From Neobacillus endophyticus (lineage in GTDB: Bacteria; Bacillota; Bacilli; Bacillales; Cytobacillaceae): a stretch of 64,000 bases of DNA. Of the stretch, positions 33,585 through 41,870 are shown piece by piece. The position numbers were made by a program, and so were the translations under genes. The stretch is taken from assembly GCF_013248975.1 (NCBI RefSeq), contig NZ_JABRWH010000001.1:3554001-3618000 (forward strand), in the 5' to 3' direction. The notes under the pieces are model-generated. The model had not been told where the DNA came from. It saw nothing but the letters and a program-made list of their open reading frames with translations, and made no database searches. Numbering within the stretch: position 1 is the stretch's first letter; the number at the start of each line of letters is the position of its first letter.

Positions 33585-34286
33585 ATGTTAAGAAAGTTAG
33601 AAAACGAAAAAATGGGAAGAAGTAATTTAGGCTGGCTTAAAAGTGTTTTTCACTTTTCATTTGCTAATTATTATAATCCAAAAAATATCCATTTTGGGAC
33701 GCTGAGAGTAATCAATGATGATCTGGTTGATGCTGGAACGGGATTTGACCTGCACCCACATCAAAATATGGAAATCATTTCTTATGTAGTGAATGGCGAG
33801 CTTACACACGGGGATAGCATGGGAAATAGGAGCACAATCGAAAGAGGCCATGTTCAATATATGAGCGCAGGTACTGGAGTGTATCACAGTGAGCATAATT
33901 TAGGGGATGAAACATCGAGATTTTTGCAAATTTGGATTTTGCCTGATAAAAATGGCTATGAACCAAGCTATGGTGATTATCGTTTTAATTGGGACGATAG
34001 AAAAAACACTTGGCTTCACATGGTCTCAGGCAAAAATGGTGAGGCACCGATTAAAATAAATCAAGATACAAACATTTACGTTGTTGAACTTGATAACGAT
34101 AAAGAAATCAATTTTAAAATCGAAGATGGCAGACAAGCCTATTTAGTGCAAATCGAAGGAAGCTCACAAATAAATAACTTGACATTAAATACAAGAGATG
34201 CACTCGAAGCTGTTGAGGAGGATCTTCGTATAAAAGCACATGAGAATTCCCATGTTTTAATAGTAGAAATGGAAAAAACAGAGTAA
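33585..34286 (+). CDS. Pirin family protein (YhhW-like, possible quercetinase)
   Basis: A 233-residue bicupin. The N-terminal cupin contains FDLHPHQNMEIISYVVNGELTH and later YHSEHNLGDE, which supply the metal-binding His and Glu of pirins. Some members, such as YhhW, cleave quercetin with oxygen; others act as redox-linked cofactors. The AAGGAG site lies before ATG 33585. The MhqR-type operator upstream suggests a role in handling aromatic or quinone compounds, in line with dioxygenases of the MhqR regulon (inference). A terminator follows. Confidence 0.9.
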   Translation: MLRKLENEKMGRSNLGWLKSVFHFSFANYYNPKNIHFGTLRVINDDLVDAGTGFDLHPHQNMEIISYVVNGELTHGDSMGNRSTIERGHVQYMSAGTGVYHSEHNLGDETSRFLQIWILPDKNGYEPSYGDYRFNWDDRKNTWLHMVSGKNGEAPIKINQDTNIYVVELDNDKEINFKIEDGRQAYLVQIEGSSQINNLTLNTRDALEAVEEDLRIKAHENSHVLIVEMEKTE

Positions 34287-34300
34287 AATACATGCTCTCT

Positions 34301-34333
34301 AATCGTCACTTTAATAAAGAGGCGATTTTTTTA
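34301..34333 (+). terminator. Terminator after the pirin gene
   Basis: AATCGTC at 34301-34307 pairs with GGCGATT at 34321-34327 with one G-T pair, followed by a T run. Confidence 0.7.
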
Positions 34334-34490
34334 TTGTGAAAAATAATCATAAATATGCGAAATTGCATTGATTATGTAAAAGTGAATAATTAATTCGTTT
34401 AAATGACAGTATTTTCTGAATTATAAAGGTACTTACGTGAGTATAATTTGGCATACAAATTGCAACCTATTTATCTTATAAAGGAGCGTG

Positions 34491-34590
34491 ATGTGGAGCA
34501 AATAGCAAATGGAAAGCGATGACGGAACCTAAAAAACACATATCAAAAGGGAAAGGACTTGTAGAACCAATCTCTTACACAAGGAGTTGA
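34491..34590 (+). promoter_or_regulatory. Permease leader with three short ORFs
   Basis: AAAGGAG before ATG 34491 opens only MWSK. A second short frame (MESDDGT) and a third of 23 codons at 34519-34590 follow; the last ends in TGATG overlapping the permease ATG. The arrangement could couple translation or sense amino acids, but it could also be chance. The rest of this roughly 300-base gap holds the pirin terminator and a TATAAT at 34442 without a clear -35. Confidence 0.3.
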
Positions 34591-36059
34591 TGCATTTGTC
34601 AAAGAAGGAGCATTCTATTCAAGAAGATGTAGCAGACTTGGCGCAGCTTGGCTACAAACAAGAATTAAAACGCAATCTTAATTTCTTTTCTAATTTTGCC
34701 ATCGCATTTTCCTTTATTTCAGCAACGACTGGTATCTTTAGTTTATTTGGATTTGGCTTAACGACAGGGGGGCCAGCCTTCATTTGGAGTTGGCCGATCG
34801 TATTTATTGGCCAGCTGCTTGTGGGATTAACTATGGGTGAAGTAGCTTCGCATTATCCAGTTGCAGGGTCTATTTACCAATGGACAAAGCATCTTGTAGG
34901 GAATACCTTTGCATGGTTTTCTGGGTGGATTTATTTAATTGCGCTGCTTGCTACCATTGCTTCTGTCGATTTTGGAGGCGCCCCGTATATTGCACAATTA
35001 ATGGGCTTGGATTCAAATAGCCACATCGTGCTTGTATTCATCACAGCTGTTATGGTGCTTCTTCAAACCTTAATCAATGCTTTTAGCATAAAACTCACAG
35101 CGCTTATCAATAATATCGGAATGATTGCAGAAATTGCGGCAATGATTGTACTGGCAATTGCCCTATTTGCCGTTGGAGTACATCATCCATTTAATTTCAC
35201 TTTTGAAACGGCAGGAACGTCTGGTACAGGTAGCTATCTACCTGTATTTCTAGCAGCCATGCTGACCTCTACTTGGGTATTATTCGGTTTTGACTCTGCC
35301 GGAAGTCTTGCAGAAGAAGTCATTAACCCCCGCCGTGTCGTGCCAAAAGCGATCGTCACTTCTTTGTTTTTAACCTTTATTATCGGCGGCTTGGCCCTGT
35401 GGGCATTTGTATTAGCTATTCCAAATTTGGATCAGGCGATGAAAGCACAAGTTCCATTAACCTATATTCTTGAGAAAAATTTAGGGTCAGGAATATCAAA
35501 TGCTTTCGTGGTTTTAGCCTTAATTGCCATCTTTGTTTGCGGTACAGCTGTTCAGGCAACCGTTTCCCGTTTATTGTATTCTTTTGGCCGTGATCATAAG
35601 ATTCCTGGCTCCAAATTATGGGCAAAAATGTCAATCAAACATGAAACACCTGTAGCAGCGATCGTTTTTAGCGGCATTTTTACAATATTGTTAAGTCTTT
35701 CTGCTTCTGCCGAGTCTTATATTGTTAATATTTGTGTAGTTGGGATCTATATGGCTTATCTAAGCGTGTCAATTGGAGCACTTATTGCGAGAAAACGGGG
35801 CTGGATTTCCACAACCTCCCCATGGAATTTAGGAAAATGGGGATTAACCGTTAATCTATTATCCCTCTTATGGGGAGTGTTCGTTATAATTAATCTCTCA
35901 TGGCCGCGATCACCTGGACAGCCATGGTATTTAAATTATTCTGTTCCGCTTTTGACAGTAGGAGTTTTATTGCTTGGGGCAGTGTACTATTATTTGGTTG
36001 TATTTCCGCGTGATAAAGCAGTAAATGAAATAACTGGCATTAAAAATATCCGGTCATAA
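34590..36059 (+). CDS. APC-family amino-acid/amine permease (ACT subfamily)
   Basis: A 489-residue transporter with 12 helices. The start QLGYKQELKRNLNFFSNFAIAFSFISATTGIFSLFGFGL and the loop FGFDSAGSLAEEVINPRRVVPKAI identify the amino acid-choline (GABA permease-like) branch of the APC superfamily. Substrates of relatives include GABA, choline and amines, so the exact one is unknown. The start is uncertain: ATG 34590 is only 3 bases after AAGGAG but overlaps the preceding small ORF, while TTG 34596 has ideal spacing. It is a lone gene, closed by a large hairpin at 36167. Confidence 0.85.
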   Translation: MHLSKKEHSIQEDVADLAQLGYKQELKRNLNFFSNFAIAFSFISATTGIFSLFGFGLTTGGPAFIWSWPIVFIGQLLVGLTMGEVASHYPVAGSIYQWTKHLVGNTFAWFSGWIYLIALLATIASVDFGGAPYIAQLMGLDSNSHIVLVFITAVMVLLQTLINAFSIKLTALINNIGMIAEIAAMIVLAIALFAVGVHHPFNFTFETAGTSGTGSYLPVFLAAMLTSTWVLFGFDSAGSLAEEVINPRRVVPKAIVTSLFLTFIIGGLALWAFVLAIPNLDQAMKAQVPLTYILEKNLGSGISNAFVVLALIAIFVCGTAVQATVSRLLYSFGRDHKIPGSKLWAKMSIKHETPVAAIVFSGIFTILLSLSASAESYIVNICVVGIYMAYLSVSIGALIARKRGWISTTSPWNLGKWGLTVNLLSLLWGVFVIINLSWPRSPGQPWYLNYSVPLLTVGVLLLGAVYYYLVVFPRDKAVNEITGIKNIRS

Positions 36060-36166
36060 AGTTGGCAGTGTTCGCCACGATGTTGTTTTTCAAACTGATT
36101 TAAATAGCATCCTTTTGGTCATATGAACAGTTTCGCCTTCAAGGTTTACGAAAACGAAAAGAGCGT

Positions 36167-36213
36167 AATAGGAAAAGCCATTCTCAACATAACCGAGAAG
36201 GGCTATTCCTATT
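36167..36213 (+). terminator. Large imperfect hairpin after the APC permease
   Basis: AATAGGAAAAGCC and TTCTC (36167-36185) pair with GAGAA and GGGCTATTCCTATT (36195-36213), followed by TTACC. The remaining parts of 36060-36372 show no gene or other clear signal. Confidence 0.5.
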
Positions 36214-36372
36214 TTACCAAGAAAAAGTATTTTCCTTAGTTACTAATCTATCAAGAATGAATGCATAAAGTGTTTGAATCTTATATACTATTTAATAGAT
36301 TACATAAAATAGAATGAATGCCAATCTTTCTCATGATCATGAGGAAAATCATATCTTAAGGAGGGAATATAC

Positions 36373-37149
36373 ATGAGAAAAATAGAGTTAAAAGTGGATG
36401 GACATTTAGCGGTGGTCACGATTAATCGTCCTGAGCAATTTAATTGTTTTGATTTGGAAACGCTTTATCAATTAAATGAAACAGTAAATGAAATTAAATT
36501 TGACCGAAATATCAGGGTTGTCATTATTACTGGAGCTGGAGAAAAATCGTTCAGTACAGGTGCTGATTTACGTGAAAGACGAACATTAAACGAAAAAGAA
36601 GTTAGACGAAATGTGAATTTGATCGGTGAAGTATTTACAAAAATTGGAGAGCTCCCACAGCCGACAATTGCAGCAATTAACGGCTATGCGCTTGGCGGCG
36701 GTCTTGAACTGGCATTGGCCTGTGATTTTCGATTTGCGGTGAAAGAGGCCATATTGGGATTAACCGAGGTAAGCTGGGCCATTATCCCAGGAGCGGGTGG
36801 AACTCAACGTTTGTGCAGGTTAATTGGAATATCAAAAGCAAAAGAATTAATTTTAACAGCTAGAAAGATTGATGCAATCCAGGCATATGACTTAGGCTTA
36901 GTTAATAAAGTGGTGGATCGTAACGAATTGCTAGAAAGCTCTGTACGTTTAGCGGAAGAAATAATGAAAAATGGACCCTTAGCAGTTACACAAGCTAAAT
37001 ATGCGATCAATTACGGCAGCAATGTAGATCTTAAGACAGGATTGGCCATAGAATCTAAAGCGTATGAGGTCATCATCCCGTCAACAGATCGAGTGGAGGC
37101 ACTTGAAGCATTTAACGAAAAGCGTGCACCGCAATTTAAAGGGGAATAG
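36373..37149 (+). CDS. Enoyl-CoA hydratase/isomerase family protein
   Basis: A 258-residue crotonase-fold enzyme that hydrates or isomerises an enoyl-CoA ester. The oxyanion-hole motifs are present as FSTGADLRERR and INGYALGGGLELALACDFR. The usual catalytic Glu positions fall in the segment GLTEVSWAIIPGAGGTQRL, as in methylglutaconyl- and short-chain enoyl-CoA hydratases. AAGGAGG precedes ATG 36373. It is not next to other fatty- or branched-chain acid genes, so the substrate remains open. Confidence 0.88.
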   Translation: MRKIELKVDGHLAVVTINRPEQFNCFDLETLYQLNETVNEIKFDRNIRVVIITGAGEKSFSTGADLRERRTLNEKEVRRNVNLIGEVFTKIGELPQPTIAAINGYALGGGLELALACDFRFAVKEAILGLTEVSWAIIPGAGGTQRLCRLIGISKAKELILTARKIDAIQAYDLGLVNKVVDRNELLESSVRLAEEIMKNGPLAVTQAKYAINYGSNVDLKTGLAIESKAYEVIIPSTDRVEALEAFNEKRAPQFKGE

Positions 37150-37299
37150 ACAATAAGAAAAAGGCGGTCTTTTTTGTTCATACGGATAATATGGTATCTA
37201 ATGCTTTTAAAGAATGAAAAAGTAAAACAATATAAGATTTCACGGATAAATGTCATATATTTATCCATCATTACACACTCTAAAATAGGAGGTGTTAAG

Positions 37300-37446
37300 A
37301 TGGATAATTCGTATACAAAAGAAAATCCAAATTCAAATCCTAATCAAAACAATGATCCAGATCAAATGATGAATCGAGTAAATCAATCTTTTGATCAAAT
37401 GGTTCAAGACGTAAAAGAGATGATTAATAAAAATAATGAACAATGA
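37300..37446 (+). CDS. Small Asn/Asp-rich hypothetical protein, 48 aa
   Basis: ATG 37300 lies 7 bases after a perfect AGGAGG at 37287-37292. The product is hydrophilic; its first half is rich in Asn, Pro and Asp, and the second half can form an amphipathic helix (MMNRVNQSFDQMVQDVKEMI). There is no signal peptide. It is followed at once by a good terminator, which supports a real gene. I do not recognise the family. A longer in-frame start at 37174 lacks a ribosome site. Confidence 0.65.
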   Translation: MDNSYTKENPNSNPNQNNDPDQMMNRVNQSFDQMVQDVKEMINKNNEQ

Positions 37447-37450
37447 TCTT

Positions 37451-37473
37451 AACGCCAGTTAATGGCGTTTTTT
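37451..37473 (+). terminator. Terminator after the small Asn-rich gene
   Basis: AACGCCA at 37451-37457 pairs with TGGCGTT at 37463-37469 around GTTAA, followed by a T run. Confidence 0.88.
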
Positions 37474-37475
37474 AT

Positions 37476-37620
37476 ATGCCTGATAGGAAAGCGTTCCTAT
37501 CAGGCATAAGTGCACTAAGGGATGCTTCGTGAGCATTAGCCTCGCAGTCGGAAGATGTGCTTTTCAAGGAACTACGCCTCTGTCTTCGCACTAACGGGCT
37601 CGCCAGTCGGCGAGTTTTCT
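37476..37620. repeat. Dispersed repeat family, copy B (long form)
   Basis: It opens with a perfect hairpin (GCCTGATAGGAA/TTCCTATCAGGC), then TAAGTGCACTAAGG, GCATTAGCCT, ACTACGCCTCTGTCTTCGC and the closing CCAGTCGGCGAGTTTTCT. It lies between convergent genes. Copy D near 60.9 kb has the same parts in the same order. Confidence 0.85.
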
Positions 37621-37642
37621 TTAACTTTTTCAGAAAAATGGC

Positions 37643-38599
37643 TTAATAACCAAGTGAACGGTCAACCAAACCTTGTAACGGTTCGTGATTCATATATTTT
37701 TTTACATTTTCCACAAAAAAGCGGCTGACCCCTTCAACCGTACTAGGACCTGACAAATGAGATGTGAGATAGATATTTTGCAAGGAATAAAATTGGTGGT
37801 CTTTTGGCAGTGGTTCGATCTCAAAAACATCGAGAATCGCTGCTTTTAGGTGACCTGATTCCATCACAGCAGCCAGGTCATTTTCATTTATTAATGCTCC
37901 TCGGCCAACATTGATCAAGCAGGCATCCTCTTTCATGGCCATTAACATATCTCGATTCATGACATACCGTGTTGAATCAGTCAATGGAAGGGTCAGTACC
38001 AAATAGTCTAGCTCACAAACAAATTCCTTCCACTTATCCGGAGTGAAGTGGTGATCAACTAATAAAGCATGTTTACTGCTAAAGCTCAATCCAAATACTC
38101 TCATATCAAAGGCGCGGGCCTTCTGGACAACTTCTGATCCAATTGATCCGAGTCCTGCAACACCAATTGTTTTACCTTCTAAAGATTCCGAAATGAATGG
38201 ATCCCAACTTCTGTCCATTTGCGATTTTCTCATCCTTTGCATGTCTTTTATGATGTACAAAAGAAAGGAAAAAACATATTCTGAAATATAGCTCCCGAAT
38301 TGATCCACAATTCTGGTTACCATCACATGTTCAGGAATGGTTTTGTCCGCTATGAGATCATCTATCCCCGCACCAGTTGACTGAAACCATTGAACAGATG
38401 AGGCGATAGGCTGTTTTAAAAGATAGGTAGGAAATTTCCATCCTAAGATGACTTCAGTATTTTCTAGCTGTCGTTCAGCTTCCTCTGGATTCGACGCAGT
38501 CAATATAGTGGATGAAAGACCGAATTGGCGGATATATTCCGCAAATACTTCTGCTTGGTTTGAATGGTAAACAAGTATGGTAGGCTGTTTTTTAAACAT
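37643..38599 (-). CDS. D-2-hydroxyacid dehydrogenase (GhrA/SerA-like fold)
   Basis: A 318-residue NAD(P)-dependent dehydrogenase. The Rossmann motif GVAGLGSIGSEV is intact. The substrate Arg lies in INVGRGALIN, the Glu in VFEIEPLP, and the catalytic His in YLTSHLSGPS, so the active site is complete. Relatives act on glyoxylate, hydroxypyruvate or other 2-oxoacids. AAAGGAGAAG precedes the start on the minus strand. It converges with the small Asn-rich gene, with the repeat between them. Confidence 0.88.
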   Translation of the reverse strand: MFKKQPTILVYHSNQAEVFAEYIRQFGLSSTILTASNPEEAERQLENTEVILGWKFPTYLLKQPIASSVQWFQSTGAGIDDLIADKTIPEHVMVTRIVDQFGSYISEYVFSFLLYIIKDMQRMRKSQMDRSWDPFISESLEGKTIGVAGLGSIGSEVVQKARAFDMRVFGLSFSSKHALLVDHHFTPDKWKEFVCELDYLVLTLPLTDSTRYVMNRDMLMAMKEDACLINVGRGALINENDLAAVMESGHLKAAILDVFEIEPLPKDHQFYSLQNIYLTSHLSGPSTVEGVSRFFVENVKKYMNHEPLQGLVDRSLGY

Positions 38600-38713
38600 A
38601 TGTCTTCTCCTTTAGGATAAATTAAATTGAAATTAAAACACAATTTTCAAATGAAATGACTTGATTTTTTAACAGCTGTAAATAAAATGACAATAAGGCG
38701 TTTAAATTTGTTT

Positions 38714-38750
38714 ACAACAGGCTTGTTGTCACTTATTATCAAATTATAGT
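38714..38750 (+). promoter_or_regulatory. Candidate promoter and palindrome upstream of the DUF2062 gene
   Basis: ACAACA-GGCT-TGTTGT (38714-38729) is a perfect inverted repeat that overlaps a possible -35 (TTGTTG at 38723), with TATAGT at 38745-38750 as -10 at 16 bp. The palindrome could be an operator. Confidence 0.35.
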
Positions 38751-38865
38751 GGTATTTCATTTTCAATATGGAGAAATGTACATCTTAAGATCCAGCAATT
38801 AATTTCGAATTTATTAGATCACTTTAAATAAATGACATCTTTGTTTGCATAAGGAGGGCAAAAAA

Positions 38866-39429
38866 TTGCGTGTTAAACCCAAAAAATATAATTTCTTCCA
38901 ACGCATCGGTCGTGCTTTTAAGTTGAATTTTATTAAATTGTTTCGGTCACCTGGAGGGGCCAAAAAAGTGGCGTTGGGATTTGCAATCGGATTCGGCTTG
39001 GAAATGCTTGTCATTTCATCTGCTTCCCTCATATATATATTGTTTATTCCTATCGTTCGTTTAGCCAAAGGGTCATTTCCTGCTGCCATAATTGGTAATG
39101 TTATCGGAAAATTAACTTTTCTTCCGGTTATCCTCTTACCATTTGCCCGCACAATTGGCAAGATGATCTTTCCAATGAAAGTGAAAATTGGAAATAGTCC
39201 TCCGTTTTCATTCAAAAGTTTGTTACATGGTGATTTCAGCGGATTAATCAGTATCCTTCATGGCGGGGTACATGTTCTAATCGGAATGACTATTTTTGGC
39301 GTCGTTCTTGGCCTTGCTTCTTATTTTATTGTTTATTATTTTTACGAAAAGGAAAAAGCGAAAAGATTAACGAGAATTCGAGATAAACAGGCCCTTCGGA
39401 AAAGTAAACTAAATAAAACCCTTATATAA
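38866..39429 (+). CDS. DUF2062 membrane protein
   Basis: About 187 residues. A basic N-terminus (RVKPKKYNFFQRIGRAFKLNFIKLFRS) is followed by the DUF2062 core GGAKKVALGFAIGFGLEMLVI, two or three hydrophobic segments and a basic tail. The function of the family is unknown; it is found in the inner membrane. I chose TTG 38866, 8 bases after AAGGAGG; no ATG fits. It ends in a clear terminator. Confidence 0.85.
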   Translation: MRVKPKKYNFFQRIGRAFKLNFIKLFRSPGGAKKVALGFAIGFGLEMLVISSASLIYILFIPIVRLAKGSFPAAIIGNVIGKLTFLPVILLPFARTIGKMIFPMKVKIGNSPPFSFKSLLHGDFSGLISILHGGVHVLIGMTIFGVVLGLASYFIVYYFYEKEKAKRLTRIRDKQALRKSKLNKTLI

Positions 39430-39440
39430 ATAGAACTGGA

Positions 39441-39476
39441 AAAAGGCTGCTCAATATTTTTGAGGCAGCCTTTTTT
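39441..39476. terminator. Terminator between DUF2062 and LtaS genes
   Basis: AAAAGGCTGC plus TCA pairs with TGA, G and GCAGCCTTTT, flanked by A and T runs; it serves the plus strand and possibly the minus strand too. Confidence 0.85.
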
Positions 39477-39477
39477 A

Positions 39478-39526
39478 GTCGAAAGGAAAGTATAACTTTC
39501 CTTTCAGGCATAAGTGCAACTACGCA
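39478..39526. repeat. Dispersed repeat family, copy C (5' part only)
   Basis: It contains the 5' hairpin (GAAAGGAAAGT/ACTTTCCTTTC), then CAGGCATAAGTGCAACTACG as in copies A, B and D, and stops there. The LtaS stop codon lies about 10 bases on, so the unit has lost its 3' half. Confidence 0.75.
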
Positions 39527-39536
39527 GTTTACTTTA

Positions 39537-41489
39537 TTATTTTTTAGATGTTGTGTCTTGTACTTTTTGATAGTTATATTTTGAACGGTCAACAGGTATA
39601 AAGCCTTTAGGAGTGTAGAATCGCAGTAAATCTCCATTTACGATCTTATCCGATAGGGATAATTTTTGATCCACAATATCCTGATCTTTTTTAGCCTCCG
39701 CCAATTGATCACTTCCTATTTCCAGCCCTGTGGTTGAATCATAGAATTTTCCACCGGCTGAGGTGATGGTCGAACTCACAAAATCACCATTTCGGAAAGG
39801 GACCAGGTCATCGTGCTGTTTTGACAATAGGTCTGTTCCAAATTGAATATAATTTTTTGAATCTATTCCCAATAAATGAAGAAGTGTTGGTAAAACATCA
39901 ATTTGTCCAGCATACTCGTGATTAATGCCGCCTTTCATTCCCGGTACGTGAATGAATAAAGGTACCCGTTGTAAACCAGCACTTTCAAACGGTGTTACTT
40001 CTTTGCCGATAATTTGTGACATAGAACTGTCATTATCAGATGAAATTCCATAATGGTCTCCATATAGAATCACAACAGTATGATCATATAAACCGGATTC
40101 TTTTAAGTAATCAAAGAATTGCTTTACAGCTTCATCCGCATAACGGGCTGTCTGGAAGTATGAGTTAATATATTGTACGTTTGTGTCTGCTGGTGCAATC
40201 GTCGCATCCTTTGGACTAATAGGATACGGGAAATGGTTTGAAACTGTAATAAGTTTAGCATAAAATGGCTGTTTCAAATTTTCCAACATTGGCATCGTTT
40301 GTTGAACGAAAGGCTTATCCATTAAACCATATTCCGCGGTGTCATCTTGGTTGATCGTGTAATAGTTTGCATCAAAAAAGTGATCATAGCCCAATGATTT
40401 ATATACTTCGTTTCGATTCCAGAAACTTCCGGTATTGCCGTGGAATACAGCGGAAGTATACCCGTGTTGCCCTAAAATGGCAGGTGCTGATTCGAATGTA
40501 TTTAAACTTTTCGTCATAAATGCAGAACCTTGCGGCAGTCCATATAAAGAATTTTCCAAAATAAATTCAGCATCAGAAGTTTTTCCATGTCCTGTCTGAT
40601 GAAAGAAATTATCAAAGTAAATGGTATTTTTGTCTTTAGTTAACGAATTTAAGAATGGAGTTACCTCTTCGCCATGTAATTTGTAATTTATTAAGAAATT
40701 CTGAAATGATTCCAAATGGTAGTAAATAACGTTCATGCCCTTAGCAGCACCAAAATATGTAGGATTAGGCTCAGCATAATGGGATTTAGTGTAATTTAAA
40801 ACATCTGTAATATCATTTGAATCTGCAAAAACTCTTTCCGCAGATGCTTGAGTGCTTTGAACAGCGTCATAGATGGCATAGTTATATAAACCGAGATATT
40901 TCACAATATAATTTCGATCAAAACCTCTTGTCAGTAATTCGGGACGGTCGATTTCTGCCAGACCAACATTGGCAAAAGAAATGGCCATAACAAGCGAGAA
41001 ATAAAAAGAGATCTTGCGTCGGTCTACATCAATCGGGTCAATTTTGACTACCTTAAATGCAAGGAGTGCTGCCAAAATGATGAAATCAAGGAAAAAAAGG
41101 AAATCGTATGGTTTTAATAATGTCGGTACACTGCTGCTGACATCTCCGAAATTCTTTGTCTGTGTTAATGTTGGCATTGTTATGAAATCTGTAAAGAAAC
41201 GATAATATAAAATATTGCTATATAAAAGAACGGATAGTAGAAAATAAATGATCATCAGCCAAATATACTTTTTTCTTCCTTTTAAAAAGAAGGCTATACC
41301 TAAAAATAACAATGAAGAACCCAATGGATTAATAAATAACAGAACCTGCTGATATGGGCCATCAATTCCTAATTTAAATTGAGTCAGTTGTGCGATATAT
41401 GTTTTAATCCAGAGGAAAAAGACGGCTAAAAAGAAAAAACCAGGATATTTTGTGAAAATATTTCTCGTCTTTTCATATATGTGATTCAT
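39537..41489 (-). CDS. ltaS: LtaS-type lipoteichoic acid synthase/sulfatase family membrane enzyme
   Basis: It polymerises glycerol phosphate from phosphatidylglycerol on the outer face of the membrane. The 650-residue protein has five membrane helices up to about residue 180, then an extracellular sulfatase-fold domain. The catalytic Thr is at about 304 (HQTGHGKTSDAEF), with a metal-binding Glu near 260 (YYHLESFQ), and DHYG and SNHFPYP later. I set the start at ATG 41489, preceded by AGAGGT; upstream in-frame Met codons lack a site. Bacillus has several LtaS paralogues (YfnI, YqgS, YvgJ), and which one this is cannot be settled here. The protein belongs to the cell-envelope theme. Confidence 0.9.
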   Translation of the reverse strand: MNHIYEKTRNIFTKYPGFFFLAVFFLWIKTYIAQLTQFKLGIDGPYQQVLLFINPLGSSLLFLGIAFFLKGRKKYIWLMIIYFLLSVLLYSNILYYRFFTDFITMPTLTQTKNFGDVSSSVPTLLKPYDFLFFLDFIILAALLAFKVVKIDPIDVDRRKISFYFSLVMAISFANVGLAEIDRPELLTRGFDRNYIVKYLGLYNYAIYDAVQSTQASAERVFADSNDITDVLNYTKSHYAEPNPTYFGAAKGMNVIYYHLESFQNFLINYKLHGEEVTPFLNSLTKDKNTIYFDNFFHQTGHGKTSDAEFILENSLYGLPQGSAFMTKSLNTFESAPAILGQHGYTSAVFHGNTGSFWNRNEVYKSLGYDHFFDANYYTINQDDTAEYGLMDKPFVQQTMPMLENLKQPFYAKLITVSNHFPYPISPKDATIAPADTNVQYINSYFQTARYADEAVKQFFDYLKESGLYDHTVVILYGDHYGISSDNDSSMSQIIGKEVTPFESAGLQRVPLFIHVPGMKGGINHEYAGQIDVLPTLLHLLGIDSKNYIQFGTDLLSKQHDDLVPFRNGDFVSSTITSAGGKFYDSTTGLEIGSDQLAEAKKDQDIVDQKLSLSDKIVNGDLLRFYTPKGFIPVDRSKYNYQKVQDTTSKK

Positions 41490-41870
41490 TTTGTACCTCT
41501 TTTCTAGCATGAAGCCTAGCATTATATATTTTTCATTTATATTTATGAAAGCATTCCTAGCATCTATCTTACCAGTTAACCACAAACAATTAAAGAATAG
41601 AGCGCAAAAAAATCGATTATAAGAATCTTTAGAAAACGAAAGATATCTTTTTAGCAAAGGTTTGTCTTCTATATTATATTAGCTATTCTGCCAGCGTATG
41701 TTCAGAGAAACGAAATGATCAGATGCTTAAAGATAGATATTATTATTTTTAGAGGCGAATATTTCGGGAGTGAAAATAAATGATTTCTATGTTATTATAA
41801 CAGTAATTAAATACGATCGTCGGATAAGAAGCATTGTGTATTCTGATGACCTTTGGGAGAGCGAAACAAA

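Noticed and set aside
37154..37178. AAAAAG...CTTTTTT stem behind the enoyl-CoA hydratase gene
   Set aside because: Only A-T pairs with a single G-C; too weak to call.
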